Positions 47,636 through 58,076 of a stretch of 64,000 nt of DNA are shown in pieces. Source of the stretch: Candidatus Microbacterium colombiense. Its GTDB lineage: Bacteria > Actinomycetota > Actinomycetes > Actinomycetales > Microbacteriaceae. The stretch is taken from NCBI GenBank assembly GCA_029203165.1, contig CP119308.1, positions 2,542,001 to 2,606,000 of the forward strand, written 5' to 3'. The notes below the pieces were generated by a model. The model was not told where the DNA came from and ran no database searches. It worked only from the letters and a program-made list of their open reading frames with translations. Every line of letters starts with the position of its first letter. The first letter of the stretch is position 1. Both the position numbers and the translations under genes were made by a program.

Positions 47636-48891
47636 CCCTTCGTGATGCCGGAGATGTCGTGGAGGTAGCCGATCCGACCGTCGTCGTGACGCACGACGAA
47701 TGCGCCGCCGCGGTCTTCGATGACCAGCGCCCAGGCGCTCGGGCCGATGCGGAACAGCGGCTCTCCGCGCTCGTCATGAACGTCGCGCTCGGTCGGTGCG
47801 AGGATCCAGAACGGCTGCACGTCGGTCGCGGACTCGCGCGGGTTGGTGACATCGAGGTCGTCGTCGAGGAACGGCTCGTCATCGATCACGTCGGTGTCAG
47901 CAGAACCCGGGGTCTCGACCGTCTGAGCGGTCTCCAGGAGCGTCTCGAAGCTGCCGGTGTCGGAGACGATCTCCTGAGTGCGCGACCGACGGGAGTATGT
48001 CGGAACGTAGTCGTCGTCAGACGTCGAGTCCTCGGTGCCGGTTCCTCCACCCGACGCATGGGCCGTGATCGGAACCTGAGCCGCCAGATCGATCCGTGCC
48101 ACCTCGTCCGTGGCCTGCACTCCGGAGAGCTCCTGATCGAGCTCGACCACATCGACGGCATGCGTCATGGGTTCGGCGTCGTCGCGATCGTCGGCCCGCA
48201 CGCCACCGCGCAGGTCATCGACGTCCGGCTCATCGACGGCGGACTCGTTGACGGCGGCAGCGTCGATCCCGGGGTTCTCGGAATCGTCGTCGGCGATGAC
48301 CGGGGCCGTCTCGGGGCGCGGACGAGCGATGACCGGGCGGACCGGGTTCGCGTTGCGGTGGGCCAGCGTCACCAGTCGGCCGTGGAAGTCTTCCTTGAGG
48401 CCCGGGATGATCGGGGCGAACACGGTGAGGACCACCAGTGCCAGAGATGTCAGGAGCTGCACGACTCCGGCCCACAAAAGACCGAAGACGCCGATCTCGA
48501 AGACAGCGCTGAGCGCGCTCCAGAGCATGCTCACCCAGAACACCGCCGACACGGAGAAGGCGACCGAGGCGAACTGATCGATGCCGAGCGATCCCACCCG
48601 TCGGATGCCATCGGGCGAGAAGCGGCGCAGGATGAGCAGGAACACGGCGACGGTCGGCACGCCGATCGGGAGGATCCACTGGATGCCGGTTCCCCAGATC
48701 GAGGCGCCTCCCGCGAACGGGAAGAAGGAGACGACGAAGGCGACCAACCAGGTGCCGACGATGATCAGCTCACGAAGGGTGAAACCGAGGATGCCGTACT
48801 CCGGTGTTACGTCGTCGTCGTAGAGCACGCCATCGTCGTCGATGAACGTATCGCCGTCGATCTCGGGCAGTTCAGGAAGGTCCGTGCTCAT
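47632..48891 (-). CDS. Acidic membrane protein of unknown function
   Basis: This 419-residue protein begins with an acidic N-terminus rich in Asp (E-I-D-G-D-T-F-I-D-D-D). Four membrane helices follow at about 41-59, 69-88, 107-126 and 133-161. A long, very acidic cytoplasmic region (about 190-350) precedes a compact C-terminal segment with W-I-L-A-P-T-E-R-D-V and F-R-I-G-P-S-A-W-A. It lies between dnaE and hisD and overlaps hisD by 4 bases. I cannot name a family. The acidic linker looks like a flexible tether. Confidence 0.75.
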   Translation of the reverse strand: MSTDLPELPEIDGDTFIDDDGVLYDDDVTPEYGILGFTLRELIIVGTWLVAFVVSFFPFAGGASIWGTGIQWILPIGVPTVAVFLLILRRFSPDGIRRVGSLGIDQFASVAFSVSAVFWVSMLWSALSAVFEIGVFGLLWAGVVQLLTSLALVVLTVFAPIIPGLKEDFHGRLVTLAHRNANPVRPVIARPRPETAPVIADDDSENPGIDAAAVNESAVDEPDVDDLRGGVRADDRDDAEPMTHAVDVVELDQELSGVQATDEVARIDLAAQVPITAHASGGGTGTEDSTSDDDYVPTYSRRSRTQEIVSDTGSFETLLETAQTVETPGSADTDVIDDEPFLDDDLDVTNPRESATDVQPFWILAPTERDVHDERGEPLFRIGPSAWALVIEDRGGAFVVRHDDGRIGYLHDISGITKG

Positions 48892-48962
48892 CAGTCATCC
48901 TTTCGTCACGGTGCAGACGGGGAGGGTGCGTCATGCTCCCGACGGCTCACGATCCTACCCGC

Positions 48963-51900
48963 TCACCCCAGACAGGTCGGTCCGAGGAGCGACTTGAGGT
49001 CACCGAAGAGGTCGGCCGTCACCTTGACCGGCATGGGCACCTCGAACACCTTGGCCGTGCCGCCGCGATGCACACGCAGCAGAACCTCCGTGTCGCCGTT
49101 GTGCCGGCGCAGCACCTCTGCGAGTTCCATCATCACCCGCTCGGTCGCTCGTTGTTCGGCCAGTACGAGCGACAACGGACCGGCCGCATCGAATGACCCG
49201 ACGTCGGGTGCGAAGGCCGACTGTGCATGCAGGTTCAGCCCGTCGTCTCGTCGCGAGACGCGTCCACGGACGGCGAGGATCGCGTCCTGCTGCAGCGTGT
49301 GCTGGAACTCCGTGTATGTCTTGCCCATGAACATCACGGTGACCTCGCCGTTGAAATCCTCGACGGTGATCATGCCGTACGGATTTCCGCTGGCTTTGGC
49401 GACGCGATGCTGCACGCTGGTGACCAATCCCGCGACGGTGACCTGATCGCCGTCCTGCAGCGATTCCGAGTTGTTCAGATCGTGGATCGAGATCGACGCG
49501 TGCTTCGCGAGCGGCACCTCGAGTCCCGCCAGCGGGTGGTCCGAGACGTACAGACCGAGCATCTCGCGCTCGAACGCCAGCTTGTCCTTCTTGATCCACT
49601 CGGGACGGGCCGGCACCTTGGCCGGTGCGACCTCTTCGGTGCCGTCGTACAGGCTGTCGAAGTCGAACCCGATCGCTCCCTGCGCCTCGTTGCGCTTGCG
49701 ATCGACTGCGGCTTCGACGGCGTCCTCATGCACCTCCATGAGAGCACGTCGCGAATCGCCCATGGTGTCGAACGCCCCGGCCTTGATGAGCGACTCCACG
49801 GTGCGCTTGTTGGCGACGTGCAGCGGCACCTTGTCGAGGAAGTGGTGGAAGGAGGAGAACCTCTCCTCCTTGCGCGACTGCACGATGCCCTCGACGACGT
49901 TGCTGCCGACGTTGCGCACGGCGCCGAGACCGAAGCGGATGTCGTCGCCGACGGCGGCGAAGTAGTTGATCGATTCGGAGACATCGGGCGGGAGCACCTT
50001 GATGCCCATGCGACGGCACTCGTTCAGGTACAGCGCCATCTTGTCCTTCGAGTCGCCGACGCTCGTGAGCAGAGCGGCCATGTACTCGGCGGGATAGTGC
50101 GCCTTCAGGTACGCGGTCCAGTAGGAGACGACGCCGTAGGCGGCGGAGTGCGCCTTGTTGAAGGCGTAGTCGGAGAACGGGAGCAGGATCTCCCAGATCG
50201 CGTTCACCGCACCATCGGAGTATCCGTTCGCGTGCATTCCGGCTTGGAAGCCCTCGAACTGCTTGTCGAGCTCGGACTTCTTCTTCTTGCCCATCGCACG
50301 ACGGAGGATGTCTGCTTGACCGAGCGAGAAGCCGGCGACGCGCTGTGCGATCGCCATGACCTGCTCCTGGTAGATGATCAGACCGTAGGACTCGTCGAGG
50401 ATGTCTGCGAGAGACTCCTCGAACTCGGGATGGATGGGCGTGATCGGCTGCGCACCGTTCTTGCGGAGCGCATAGTTCGTGTGCGAGTTCGCCCCCATGG
50501 GGCCGGGGCGGTAGAGGGCGATGAGCGCCGAGATGTCACCGAAGTTGTCAGGACGCATCAGACGCATGAGCGAACGCATCGGCCCACCGTCGAGCTGGAA
50601 CACACCGAGCGACTCTCCGCGCCCGAGCAGGTCGTACGCTCCCTGGTCGTCCAGCGCGAGGTGCTCGAGGTCGAGTTCCTCGCCCCGGTTCGTGCGGATG
50701 TTGTCGAGCGCGTCGGAGATGATCGTCAGGTTGCGTAGCCCGAGGAAGTCCATCTTGATCAGGCCGAGGGACTCGCACGACGGGTAGTCGAACTGCGTGA
50801 CGATCTGGCCGTCCTGCTCGCGGCGCATGATGGGGATGATGTCGAGGAGCGGCTCGGAGGACATGATGACGCCGGCGGCGTGCACGCCCCACTGGCGCTT
50901 GAGCCCCTCGAGTCCGAGCGCGCGGTCGAACACCGTCTTCGCCTCAGGATCGGTCTCGATCAGCGCCCGGAACTCGCTGGCCTCCTTGTACCGCTTGTGA
51001 GCCGTGTCGAACATGCCGCCGAGCTCCATGTCCTTGCCCATCACGGGCGGCGGCATGGCCTTGGTGAGCCGCTCCCCCATGCTGAACGGGAACCCGAGCA
51101 CACGCCCTGCGTCCTTCAGCGCCTGCTTGGACTTGATGGTGCCGTAGGTGACGATCTGCGCGACGCGCTCGGAACCGTACTTCGCCGTGACGTAGTCGAT
51201 GACCTCGCCGCGACGCCGGTCATCGAAGTCGACGTCGAAGTCGGGCATCGAGACACGATCCGGGTTCAGGAAGCGCTCGAAGATGAGACCGTGCTCGAGC
51301 GGGTCGAGGTCGGTGATCTTCATGGCGTAGGCGACCATGGATCCGGCACCGGATCCACGACCCGGCCCCACCCTGATGCCGTTGTCCTTCGCCCAGTTGA
51401 TGAAGTCGGCGACGACGAGGAAGTACCCGGGGAAGCCCATCTGCAGGATGATGCCGGTCTCGTACTCGGCCTGCTTGCGCACCTTGTCAGGGATGCCGCC
51501 TGGGTAGCGGTAGTGGAGGCCTTCCTCCACCTCTTTGATGAGCCAGCTGTCCTCGGTCTCACCGTCGGGCACCGGGAACCGGGGCATGTAGTTCGCCGCA
51601 GTGTTGAACTCCACCTCGCAGCGCTCCGCGATCAACAGAGTGTTGTCGCAGGCCTCGGGGTGGTCGCGGAAGAGCTGACGCATCTCGGCGGCGGTCTTGA
51701 TGTAATAGCCGTCGCCGTCGAACTTGAAACGATTCGGATCGTCGAGCGTGGAACCGGACTGCACGCAGAGAAGTGCTTCGTGGGCGTCGGCCTCGTGTTG
51801 ATGCGTGTAGTGCGAATCGTTCGTGCCGACGAGAGGGATGTTGAGGTCTTTCGCGAGGCGGAGGAGATCGGTCATCACCCGACGCTCGATAGACAGGCCG

Positions 51901-52481
51901 TGATCCATGATCTCGGCGAAGTAGTTCTCCTTGCCGAAGATGTCCTGGAACTCTGCCGCCGCAGCACGCGCTGCGTCATACTGCCCGAGTCGCAGACGAG
52001 TCTGGACCTCACCGGACGGGCACCCCGTGGTCGCGATCAGACCCTTGCCGTACGTCTGGAGCAGCTCGCGATCCATGCGCGGCTTGAAGTAGTACCCCTC
52101 CATGCTCGACCGGGAGCTGATCCGGAAGAGGTTGTGCATACCCTCCGTGGTCTCGCTCCACATTGTCATGTGGGTGTACGCGCCGGCACCCGAGACATCG
52201 TCGCTCTTCTGGTCGGGCGAGCCCCATTGCACGCGCGTCTTGTCGCTGCGGTGCGTGCCGGGCGTCATGTAGGCCTCGAGCCCGATGATGGGTTTGATGC
52301 CCGCCGCGTTCGCCGCCTTGTAGAACTCGAACGCCGCGAAGGTGTTGCCGTGGTCGGTGACGGCGATGGCCGGCATGTTGTAGTCGGCGGCCGCCTGCGT
52401 CATCGACGCGATCTTCGCCGCACCGTCCAGCATCGAGTACTCGCTGTGCACGTGCAGGTGGACGAAGGAGTCGGATGCCAT
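48963..52481 (-). CDS. dnaE: DNA polymerase III subunit alpha
   Basis: This is the replicative polymerase, 1172 residues from ATG 52481. The N-terminal PHP domain starts H-L-H-V-H-S-E-Y-S-M. The catalytic Asp pair is in P-D-F-D-V-D-F-D-D-R-R, and an OB-fold (V-T-V-A-G-L-V-T-S-V) is near the C-terminus. It is DnaE1-type by length and content, not the shorter DnaE2. An in-frame ATG at 52511 is possible but lacks homology. Confidence 0.97.
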   Translation of the reverse strand: MASDSFVHLHVHSEYSMLDGAAKIASMTQAAADYNMPAIAVTDHGNTFAAFEFYKAANAAGIKPIIGLEAYMTPGTHRSDKTRVQWGSPDQKSDDVSGAGAYTHMTMWSETTEGMHNLFRISSRSSMEGYYFKPRMDRELLQTYGKGLIATTGCPSGEVQTRLRLGQYDAARAAAAEFQDIFGKENYFAEIMDHGLSIERRVMTDLLRLAKDLNIPLVGTNDSHYTHQHEADAHEALLCVQSGSTLDDPNRFKFDGDGYYIKTAAEMRQLFRDHPEACDNTLLIAERCEVEFNTAANYMPRFPVPDGETEDSWLIKEVEEGLHYRYPGGIPDKVRKQAEYETGIILQMGFPGYFLVVADFINWAKDNGIRVGPGRGSGAGSMVAYAMKITDLDPLEHGLIFERFLNPDRVSMPDFDVDFDDRRRGEVIDYVTAKYGSERVAQIVTYGTIKSKQALKDAGRVLGFPFSMGERLTKAMPPPVMGKDMELGGMFDTAHKRYKEASEFRALIETDPEAKTVFDRALGLEGLKRQWGVHAAGVIMSSEPLLDIIPIMRREQDGQIVTQFDYPSCESLGLIKMDFLGLRNLTIISDALDNIRTNRGEELDLEHLALDDQGAYDLLGRGESLGVFQLDGGPMRSLMRLMRPDNFGDISALIALYRPGPMGANSHTNYALRKNGAQPITPIHPEFEESLADILDESYGLIIYQEQVMAIAQRVAGFSLGQADILRRAMGKKKKSELDKQFEGFQAGMHANGYSDGAVNAIWEILLPFSDYAFNKAHSAAYGVVSYWTAYLKAHYPAEYMAALLTSVGDSKDKMALYLNECRRMGIKVLPPDVSESINYFAAVGDDIRFGLGAVRNVGSNVVEGIVQSRKEERFSSFHHFLDKVPLHVANKRTVESLIKAGAFDTMGDSRRALMEVHEDAVEAAVDRKRNEAQGAIGFDFDSLYDGTEEVAPAKVPARPEWIKKDKLAFEREMLGLYVSDHPLAGLEVPLAKHASISIHDLNNSESLQDGDQVTVAGLVTSVQHRVAKASGNPYGMITVEDFNGEVTVMFMGKTYTEFQHTLQQDAILAVRGRVSRRDDGLNLHAQSAFAPDVGSFDAAGPLSLVLAEQRATERVMMELAEVLRRHNGDTEVLLRVHRGGTAKVFEVPMPVKVTADLFGDLKSLLGPTCLG

Positions 52482-52567
52482 GGGTTCGATTCTACTTTCG
52501 GCATCGGACATCGGTCACCGATGATGCCCGATGCCGAGAGCTCGAAGCGGCTCCCCGGCCGCTTCTG

Positions 52568-53572
52568 TCACCCCTCCGGCTGGAGATGCACACCCGTCGG
52601 CGCCGAATCCACGATCGAGATGTCGAGGGAACCGTGCGACTCGGGCGTGTCCAGAGTTCCGCGGCCCACCATCAGTCCGCGTTTCATGTCGATCGTCACG
52701 GTCTCCATCCAGTTGCTCTCGCCTCCATCGGGGACGGCGATGGTCGTGAGATCGCCGTCCTGCGACACGACGCGAGCTCCGGGAAGCAGTGCCATGGTCT
52801 GGAACATGGCCGCCCGCAGGTCTGCCGGAGCGAGATTGAAGTCGACGGGTTCCGTCAGCCGTGGCGGAGGGTAACCGGCGTCGGGCTCATAGGCCAGGAG
52901 CCAGTCCCGCAGCGCCTCCGGATCACGAGGCATCTCGTCGTAGAGACGCGACAGCGGACTCAGGTGGTAGTAGTGCGTCTCCCACCCGTCCCCACCCATG
53001 ACTCGCCCGCCGGGATGGGCCACGATGTCCGGCAGCAGTTCTCCGCCGGAGAGCGCCTCCTCCTCGATCCGACTCGTCCACTCGGGCATCGAGACATCGA
53101 GGATCTTCTCGGCGTCCGTGCTGTCCTCGATCCAGTCCATGCTCCTGTCAGCGGGCACGTAGAGGGTCCTGGTGCGGGCCAGCGTATAGCTGACGTCGAT
53201 CTCGGTACCCTCCTGCGGCACGAATCCCCGCATCGGCTGAGACCAGGTCTCCGCGATCCGGATGTACTGGCCGGGCGCCGGGGTCAGCGCCTCGGTGGTC
53301 AACGTCGCCCGCGCCGCCTGGTTGAGCATGTCGGCGGCGGATGCCGTCGGTGGCAGCAGCACCGATCCCACGACGATCGCCGTCACCGCAACTCCCGCGA
53401 CGAGACCGCCGATCCCGATCCCTGTCCACCTTCTCCGACGCCGACGATCCGGCATCCGCGAGGACGCACGAGCGATCTCAGCGGCCAACACCCGCCGGGC
53501 GGTGTGTATCGAATCGTCGCCGACCTGGGCCTGATCGACCCCGAATTCACGAACTCGTTCCGTAAGCAGCAT
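52568..53572 (-). CDS. Membrane protein partnered with the ECF sigma factor (CU044_5270-like)
   Basis: This 334-residue protein has a cytoplasmic N-terminus of about 50 residues, an R-R-R-R-R-R stop, one membrane helix (about 51-73), and an external domain. The layout matches the CU044_5270 family that follows sigma-70 genes in actinobacteria, and it may be an anti-sigma factor or a sensor. The start overlaps the sigma gene by 26 bases, so the two are co-translated. The regulatory role is inferred from context. Confidence 0.8.
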   Translation of the reverse strand: MLLTERVREFGVDQAQVGDDSIHTARRVLAAEIARASSRMPDRRRRRRWTGIGIGGLVAGVAVTAIVVGSVLLPPTASAADMLNQAARATLTTEALTPAPGQYIRIAETWSQPMRGFVPQEGTEIDVSYTLARTRTLYVPADRSMDWIEDSTDAEKILDVSMPEWTSRIEEEALSGGELLPDIVAHPGGRVMGGDGWETHYYHLSPLSRLYDEMPRDPEALRDWLLAYEPDAGYPPPRLTEPVDFNLAPADLRAAMFQTMALLPGARVVSQDGDLTTIAVPDGGESNWMETVTIDMKRGLMVGRGTLDTPESHGSLDISIVDSAPTGVHLQPEG

Positions 53573-54152
53573 CGTTCTCCTCCTTCACCATCCAGGTCAG
53601 CCGGGCCGCGGAATGCGATCCCGGAGGTGCGAGCTTGCGCCGGACACGGTTGAGACGCGATCTGACCGTGCCCACAGGCACTCCGAGCGCGTCGGCGATC
53701 TGCTCATACGTCAGATCACCCCAGGCATGCAGCAGCAGAGCGTCCCGATCTCGAGCGTTCAACGCGGCGATGCGCGGAGCCAACGCGCGCAGGGCGGCGC
53801 CGGCGTCGAGACGGGCGTCCGATGCGACGTGCGGGGATTCCTCCCCCGCCGCATCCGCCATCGACGCCGCCTCGAAAGCTCGCCACTGGCGCGCCTCGGC
53901 CGCGCGATGACTCTTGATCACGCGCGTCGCGATACCGAGCAACCATGGCCGCGCGCTGTCCCAGGCCGTATCGAACGCTGCGCGGCGCCGGAACGCCACG
54001 AGGAACGTCTCACTGATGACGTCGTCGACGGCATCGGTGCCGATTCGCCGTCGGATGTACCCGCCGACGGGTCGGACATGCCGCTCGAAGATCTCGGAGA
54101 ACAGTCCGGGTTCGTCGAGCGACCGTTGGATGATCTCGCTGTCGGTGCTCAC
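53547..54152 (-). CDS. ECF-type sigma factor
   Basis: This 201-residue sigma-70-family protein has region 2 (about 17-83, with D-D-V-I-S-E-T-F-L-V-A-F and R-P-W-L-L-G-I-A) and region 4 (about 125-175, with L-T-Y-E-Q-I-A-D-A-L-G-V-P-V-G-T-V-R-S-R). It starts at GTG 54152. It is the first gene of a two-gene unit with the membrane protein. Target promoters are not identified. Confidence 0.92.
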   Translation of the reverse strand: MSTDSEIIQRSLDEPGLFSEIFERHVRPVGGYIRRRIGTDAVDDVISETFLVAFRRRAAFDTAWDSARPWLLGIATRVIKSHRAAEARQWRAFEAASMADAAGEESPHVASDARLDAGAALRALAPRIAALNARDRDALLLHAWGDLTYEQIADALGVPVGTVRSRLNRVRRKLAPPGSHSAARLTWMVKEENDAAYGTSS

Positions 54153-54262
54153 ATTGAGTATTGGGCGGGAAGACGAATACGGTTCACGATTTCTTCGATG
54201 ATCTCATCGATTCCCTCGCGCCCAGTGTCGCGCACGTCTCCGACATCGGTCGGAGCGAGGCG

Positions 54263-55183
54263 TCACTCGCCGCGGAGGATCGCGAGCGCGTGCTCGAAGT
54301 CGGCGGGGTACGCCGACTCGAACGTCACCCAATCGCCGGTCGCCGGATGAGCGAATCCCAGCTGATGTGCATGCAACCACTGGCGGGAGAGTCCGAGCCT
54401 GGCAGACAGGGTGGGATCGGCGCCGTAGAGCGGATCCCCGACGCAGGGGTGCCTGTGCGCCGCCATGTGCACGCGGATCTGGTGGGTGCGACCGGTCTCG
54501 AGGTGGATCTCGAGGAGGGACGCACCGGGGAACGCCTCGAGCGTCTCGTAGTGGGTGACGGAGGGCTTGCCGTCGGGGATCACGGCGAACTTCCAAGAAT
54601 GGTTGGGGTGCCGTCCGATCGGCGCGTCGATCGTGCCGACGAGTGGATCCGGATGCCCCTGCACCACCGCGTGGTAGATCTTCTCGACCGTGCGCTCCTT
54701 GAAGGCGCGCTTGAGCGACGTATAGGCCTGTTCCGTCTTGGCGACGACCATCAGACCGCTGGTGCCGACGTCCAGCCGGTGCACGACCCCCTGGCGCTCG
54801 GGGGCACCACTGGTCGCGACGCGGAATCCGGCTGCCGCGAGGGCGCCGACGACCGTCGGGCCTTCCCAGCCGACAGAGGGGTGGGCGGCGACGCCGGTCG
54901 GCTTGTCCACGACCACGATGTCATCGTCGTCGTACACGATTCCGAGCTCCGGGACCGCGATGGGGATGATGCGCGGCTCTTCCTTCGGCGTCCATTCGAC
55001 GTCGAGCCAGGCACCACCGCGCAGGCGATCGGATTTGTCGAGAGTCACGCCGTCGAGCCGGACGCCGCCAGAGGAGGCGACCTCGGCGGCGAAAGTGCGC
55101 GAGAAGCCCAGCAGCTTGGCCAAAGCCGCATCGACCCGTGTGCCTTCCAGACCGTCAGGCACGGGCAGAGAGCGCGACTGCAC
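54263..55183 (-). CDS. RluA-family rRNA pseudouridine synthase
   Basis: This 306-residue enzyme converts uridine to pseudouridine in 23S rRNA or tRNA. An N-terminal S4 RNA-binding domain (about 13-58) precedes the catalytic domain with H-R-L-D-V-G-T-S-G (nucleophile Asp138). The GTG at 55183 lies one base past the lspA stop (TGACGTG). Longer starts are unlikely. The order lspA-rluD-like is conserved in bacteria. Confidence 0.93.
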   Translation of the reverse strand: MQSRSLPVPDGLEGTRVDAALAKLLGFSRTFAAEVASSGGVRLDGVTLDKSDRLRGGAWLDVEWTPKEEPRIIPIAVPELGIVYDDDDIVVVDKPTGVAAHPSVGWEGPTVVGALAAAGFRVATSGAPERQGVVHRLDVGTSGLMVVAKTEQAYTSLKRAFKERTVEKIYHAVVQGHPDPLVGTIDAPIGRHPNHSWKFAVIPDGKPSVTHYETLEAFPGASLLEIHLETGRTHQIRVHMAAHRHPCVGDPLYGADPTLSARLGLSRQWLHAHQLGFAHPATGDWVTFESAYPADFEHALAILRGE

Positions 55184-55184
55184 G

Positions 55185-55808
55185 TCAGCGACCCTCCGCC
55201 GTCGTCGCGTCGCCGTCAACGGAATCGAGTCGATGTTGCTCATCTTCCGCGATCGCGGCGGCCTCCGCCTCATCGTCGGTCTCGACGGCGACATGATCGC
55301 TCTCGCGGCTTCCGTCGAAACGCAGACCGAAGACGACCAGGAGTGCGACGGAGATCATGCCGGTGACGATGAACACATCAGCCACGTTGAAGATCGCCGG
55401 CATCATCCACGGCATCGAGATCATGTCGACGACGTGGCCCACGGGAAATCCGGGATCACGGAAGAGGCGGTCGCCGAGATTACCCAGCACACCGCCCAGG
55501 AGAACGCCCAGGACGACAGCCCACAGGCGCGACCGGAGTCCGAATGCCTTCCAGACGATGACGCCGGCGACGACCGTCAGGGCGATCGTGAAGATCCACG
55601 TGACCTCAGAACCGAGCGAGAACGCTGCTCCGGGATTGCGCACGTAGTACAGCTGCAGGAACTCCCCGAGCACGGGAACGGGCTCCTGAAGCGGAAGGTT
55701 CGTGATGGTGAGGTACTTCACAAACTGATCGGCGGCCAGGACGATCGCTGCGAGAATCGCAACGATCGCACCGGCCGCCGACCGACGAAGAGGACGACGT
55801 CGTGACAA
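55185..55808 (-). CDS. lspA: Signal peptidase II
   Basis: LspA removes the signal peptide of lipoproteins after lipid attachment. The 207 residues have four membrane helices and the aspartyl dyad Asp128 (G-H-V-V-D-M-I) and Asp144 (F-N-V-A-D-V-F), with G-N-L-G-D-R before it. A C-terminal acidic tail of about 40 residues is extra. It serves the lipoproteins found in this window, including CtaC and the two unnamed ones. Confidence 0.95.
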   Translation of the reverse strand: MSRRRPLRRSAAGAIVAILAAIVLAADQFVKYLTITNLPLQEPVPVLGEFLQLYYVRNPGAAFSLGSEVTWIFTIALTVVAGVIVWKAFGLRSRLWAVVLGVLLGGVLGNLGDRLFRDPGFPVGHVVDMISMPWMMPAIFNVADVFIVTGMISVALLVVFGLRFDGSRESDHVAVETDDEAEAAAIAEDEQHRLDSVDGDATTAEGR

Positions 55809-55818
55809 GACCTACGAC

Positions 55819-56427
55819 CTACAGTCCGATCGCGGAGACGGGCGTCGAATCCGTGGATGCGGACTTCTCGTCGAGCTCGCGGAGCTGGCCCTCGATGTAG
55901 CCGCGCAGCTGCGAACGGTAGTCACGCTCGAAGTTGCGGAGCTCCGTGATGCGAGCCTCGAGCGTGTTGCGCTCGCGCTCGAGACGGGCTGCCTCTTCGC
56001 GCTGCTTGGCCTCTGCCTCGGAGCGGATGCGGTTGACCTCGTTCTCGGCGTCGGCGATGAGCTGGTTGCGCTTCGCCTCGCCCTCCGCGACGTGCTCGTC
56101 GTGCAGGCGCTGAGCGAGTTCGATGATTCCGGCGGTGGCGGTGGCAGACACCGTGGGTGCCGGCTCGGCCGGGGTCTCGACCACGGCGGCCGGGGCCGGT
56201 GCGGGGACCTCTGCGACGGGTGCTTCCGCGGCCGGTGCTGCGGCGGGGGTCTCGCCCGACTCGTATGCGGCGAGCTTGGCCTTCAACTCGACGTTCTCCT
56301 CGAGGGCCTTGCGCCACTCGATGACGATCTCGTCGAGGAAGTCGTCAACCTCATCGGGGTCGAAGCCGTCCTTGAAGCGGACGTGCTGGAACTGCTTGGT
56401 GACGACGTCATCCGGGGTAAGTGCCAT
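55819..56427 (-). CDS. divIVA: DivIVA/Wag31 polar-growth protein
   Basis: DivIVA marks curved membrane and recruits cell-wall synthesis to poles and septum. The 202 residues have the membrane-binding N-terminus (M-A-L-T-P-D-D-V-V-T-K-Q-F, then F-K-D-G-F-D-P-D-E-V-D-D-F-L), an Ala/Pro/Glu linker (about 78-115), and a long coiled coil. ATG 56427 has GAGGAG upstream. It lies 10 bases from lspA. Confidence 0.95.
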   Translation of the reverse strand: MALTPDDVVTKQFQHVRFKDGFDPDEVDDFLDEIVIEWRKALEENVELKAKLAAYESGETPAAAPAAEAPVAEVPAPAPAAVVETPAEPAPTVSATATAGIIELAQRLHDEHVAEGEAKRNQLIADAENEVNRIRSEAEAKQREEAARLERERNTLEARITELRNFERDYRSQLRGYIEGQLRELDEKSASTDSTPVSAIGL

Positions 56428-56578
56428 GAGTGGCTCCTCTTTCGATGAGTTCGGTTGCCAGTTTTGTATGGCGCGGTCGTGATGTGGCGCGAACCCGGGG
56501 CGCGCACCTGGGTGCCAGCATAGTCCCCGCACCTCCGAGGCGCGATGACGCGACACCCGGGGACGGCGAACTCGCCGG

Positions 56579-56875
56579 TCAGATGAAGACGCGGACGATG
56601 TTCATGAGGATGAGCACGATCAGCATCGTGAGCGCGAAGCCGAAATCGAGCGAGAGCGAACCGATGCGCAAAGGCGGGATGATCCGCCGGAAGAACCGGA
56701 TGGGCGGATCGGTCAGCGAATACGCCGCCTCAGCTGCGACCAGGCCGAAGCCCTTCGGACGCCACTCCCGGTTGAACATCGGGATGTAGTCGAGGATCAG
56801 ACGCGCAAAGAGCACGACGATGTAGAGCAGCAGTACCAGATGGACGATGCTCGCGAGGACGGAGACCAGCTGCAC
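56579..56875 (-). CDS. YggT-family membrane protein
   Basis: This 98-residue protein has two membrane helices (about 8-30 and 68-95) and the family motif R-L-I-L-D-Y-I-P near the first, followed by D-P-P-I-R-F-F-R-R-I-I-P-P. It is found in this place between sepF and divIVA in most actinobacteria. It may assist division or osmotic tolerance. Confidence 0.92.
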   Translation of the reverse strand: MQLVSVLASIVHLVLLLYIVVLFARLILDYIPMFNREWRPKGFGLVAAEAAYSLTDPPIRFFRRIIPPLRIGSLSLDFGFALTMLIVLILMNIVRVFI

Positions 56876-56878
56876 GGG

Positions 56879-57352
56879 CTACGACTGATCGAAGCCCGCG
56901 GACTCGGCGTCTGCGTGCGCGATGCCGCCGTGTCCGGACACGGCGATGTTCTCCGGCGACAGGAGGAAGACCTTGGACGTCACTCGTTCGATGCGGCCGT
57001 AAAGCCCGAGCGAGAGACCACTGGCGAAGTCGATCAGACGTCGCGCGTCGGCATCGCTCATCTGCGACAGGTTGATGATCACCGGAACGCCCTCGCGGAA
57101 GCTCTCCGCGATGAGCTGAGCATCGCGGTACTGCTTGGGGTGGACGGTGAGGATCTCGTTCACAGCGCCTGCCGCAGGCTGTCGCACGGCGACGGGGCGA
57201 CGCAGAGGCGTGACGGGAGCTGGCGTGGGCTCCTCGCGGTCGCGGTCACGGTCGCGGTGAGCGCGGGCTGGAGCCTGCTGCTCTTCTTCATAGGCTTCTT
57301 CCTCATCGGCGAGGCCGAGATACACCATGGTCTTCTTCAGCGGGTTACCCAT
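56879..57352 (-). CDS. sepF: Cell division protein SepF
   Basis: SepF anchors FtsZ to the membrane in organisms lacking FtsA. This 157-residue protein has an N-terminal amphipathic helix ([14 protein letters not shown]), a charged spacer (about 18-50), and the conserved core with V-P-V-I-I-N-L and R-L-I-D-F-A-S-G-L. It is encoded 3 bases upstream of the YggT gene, within the ftsZ cluster. Confidence 0.95.
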   Translation of the reverse strand: MGNPLKKTMVYLGLADEEEAYEEEQQAPARAHRDRDRDREEPTPAPVTPLRRPVAVRQPAAGAVNEILTVHPKQYRDAQLIAESFREGVPVIINLSQMSDADARRLIDFASGLSLGLYGRIERVTSKVFLLSPENIAVSGHGGIAHADAESAGFDQS

Positions 57353-57395
57353 CGTGTCCTCCGGTTCGAACGTTTCGGGCTGGTCTGGTTAGAGG

Positions 57396-58076
57396 TTAAC
57401 CCCGGTCGGGCCGGGGTCCCGTGATTGCGGAGCCGATCCGCAGGTGTGTCGCACCCGCCGAGATGGCTTCGACGAAGTCACCCGTCATGCCGGCGGAGAT
57501 CCATGTGGCGTCGGAGGCGAGCATGCGCACCTCGTCGGCGACGCCGCGCAGGCGCGCGAACGCGGATGCCGGTTCCTCATCGAGAGGAGCCACGGCCATG
57601 ACGCCGCGCAGCCGCAGCGACGGGAGCGAGAGCACATGCTCCGCGAGTGCGGACGCCGCCGCGGGGGCGACACCCCCTCGGCCGTGATCGGCGGTGAGAT
57701 TGACCTGCAGCAGGACGTCGAGCGGATCGTCGTCTTCCGCCGCCCGGTGCAGAGCATCCGCCAATCGATCGCGGTCGAGCGAGTGCACGACGTCGGCGCT
57801 CCGACGGATCGCCGACGCCTTGTTCGTTTGCGCCTGTCCGATGAAGTGCCAACGCAGGTCGAGGTCCTGGAGCTCGGCCTGCTTGGCACTCAGCTCCTGC
57901 TGGCGGTTCTCGCCGACCTCGCGCACGCCCAGCGTCTGCAGCTCGCTCACGAGCGACGCCGGGTGGAACTTCGTCACGACGATGCGGGTGATCTCCGCCG
58001 GGTCACGTCCGACGCGGCGCGCGGCGTCGGCGATCTTCTCATCGATCGCCGACAGCCGCGCTGCCAGCTCGCTCAC
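57396..58076 (-). CDS. PLP homeostasis protein (YggS/PLPBP)
   Basis: This 226-residue alanine-racemase-fold protein binds pyridoxal phosphate at Lys36 (V-T-K-F-H-P-A). It buffers PLP and has no known catalysis. The G-E-N-R-Q-Q-E motif and the late [21 protein letters not shown] phosphate loop are present. It overlaps ftsZ by 4 bases (ATGA). Confidence 0.94.
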   Translation of the reverse strand: MSELAARLSAIDEKIADAARRVGRDPAEITRIVVTKFHPASLVSELQTLGVREVGENRQQELSAKQAELQDLDLRWHFIGQAQTNKASAIRRSADVVHSLDRDRLADALHRAAEDDDPLDVLLQVNLTADHGRGGVAPAAASALAEHVLSLPSLRLRGVMAVAPLDEEPASAFARLRGVADEVRMLASDATWISAGMTGDFVEAISAGATHLRIGSAITGPRPDRG

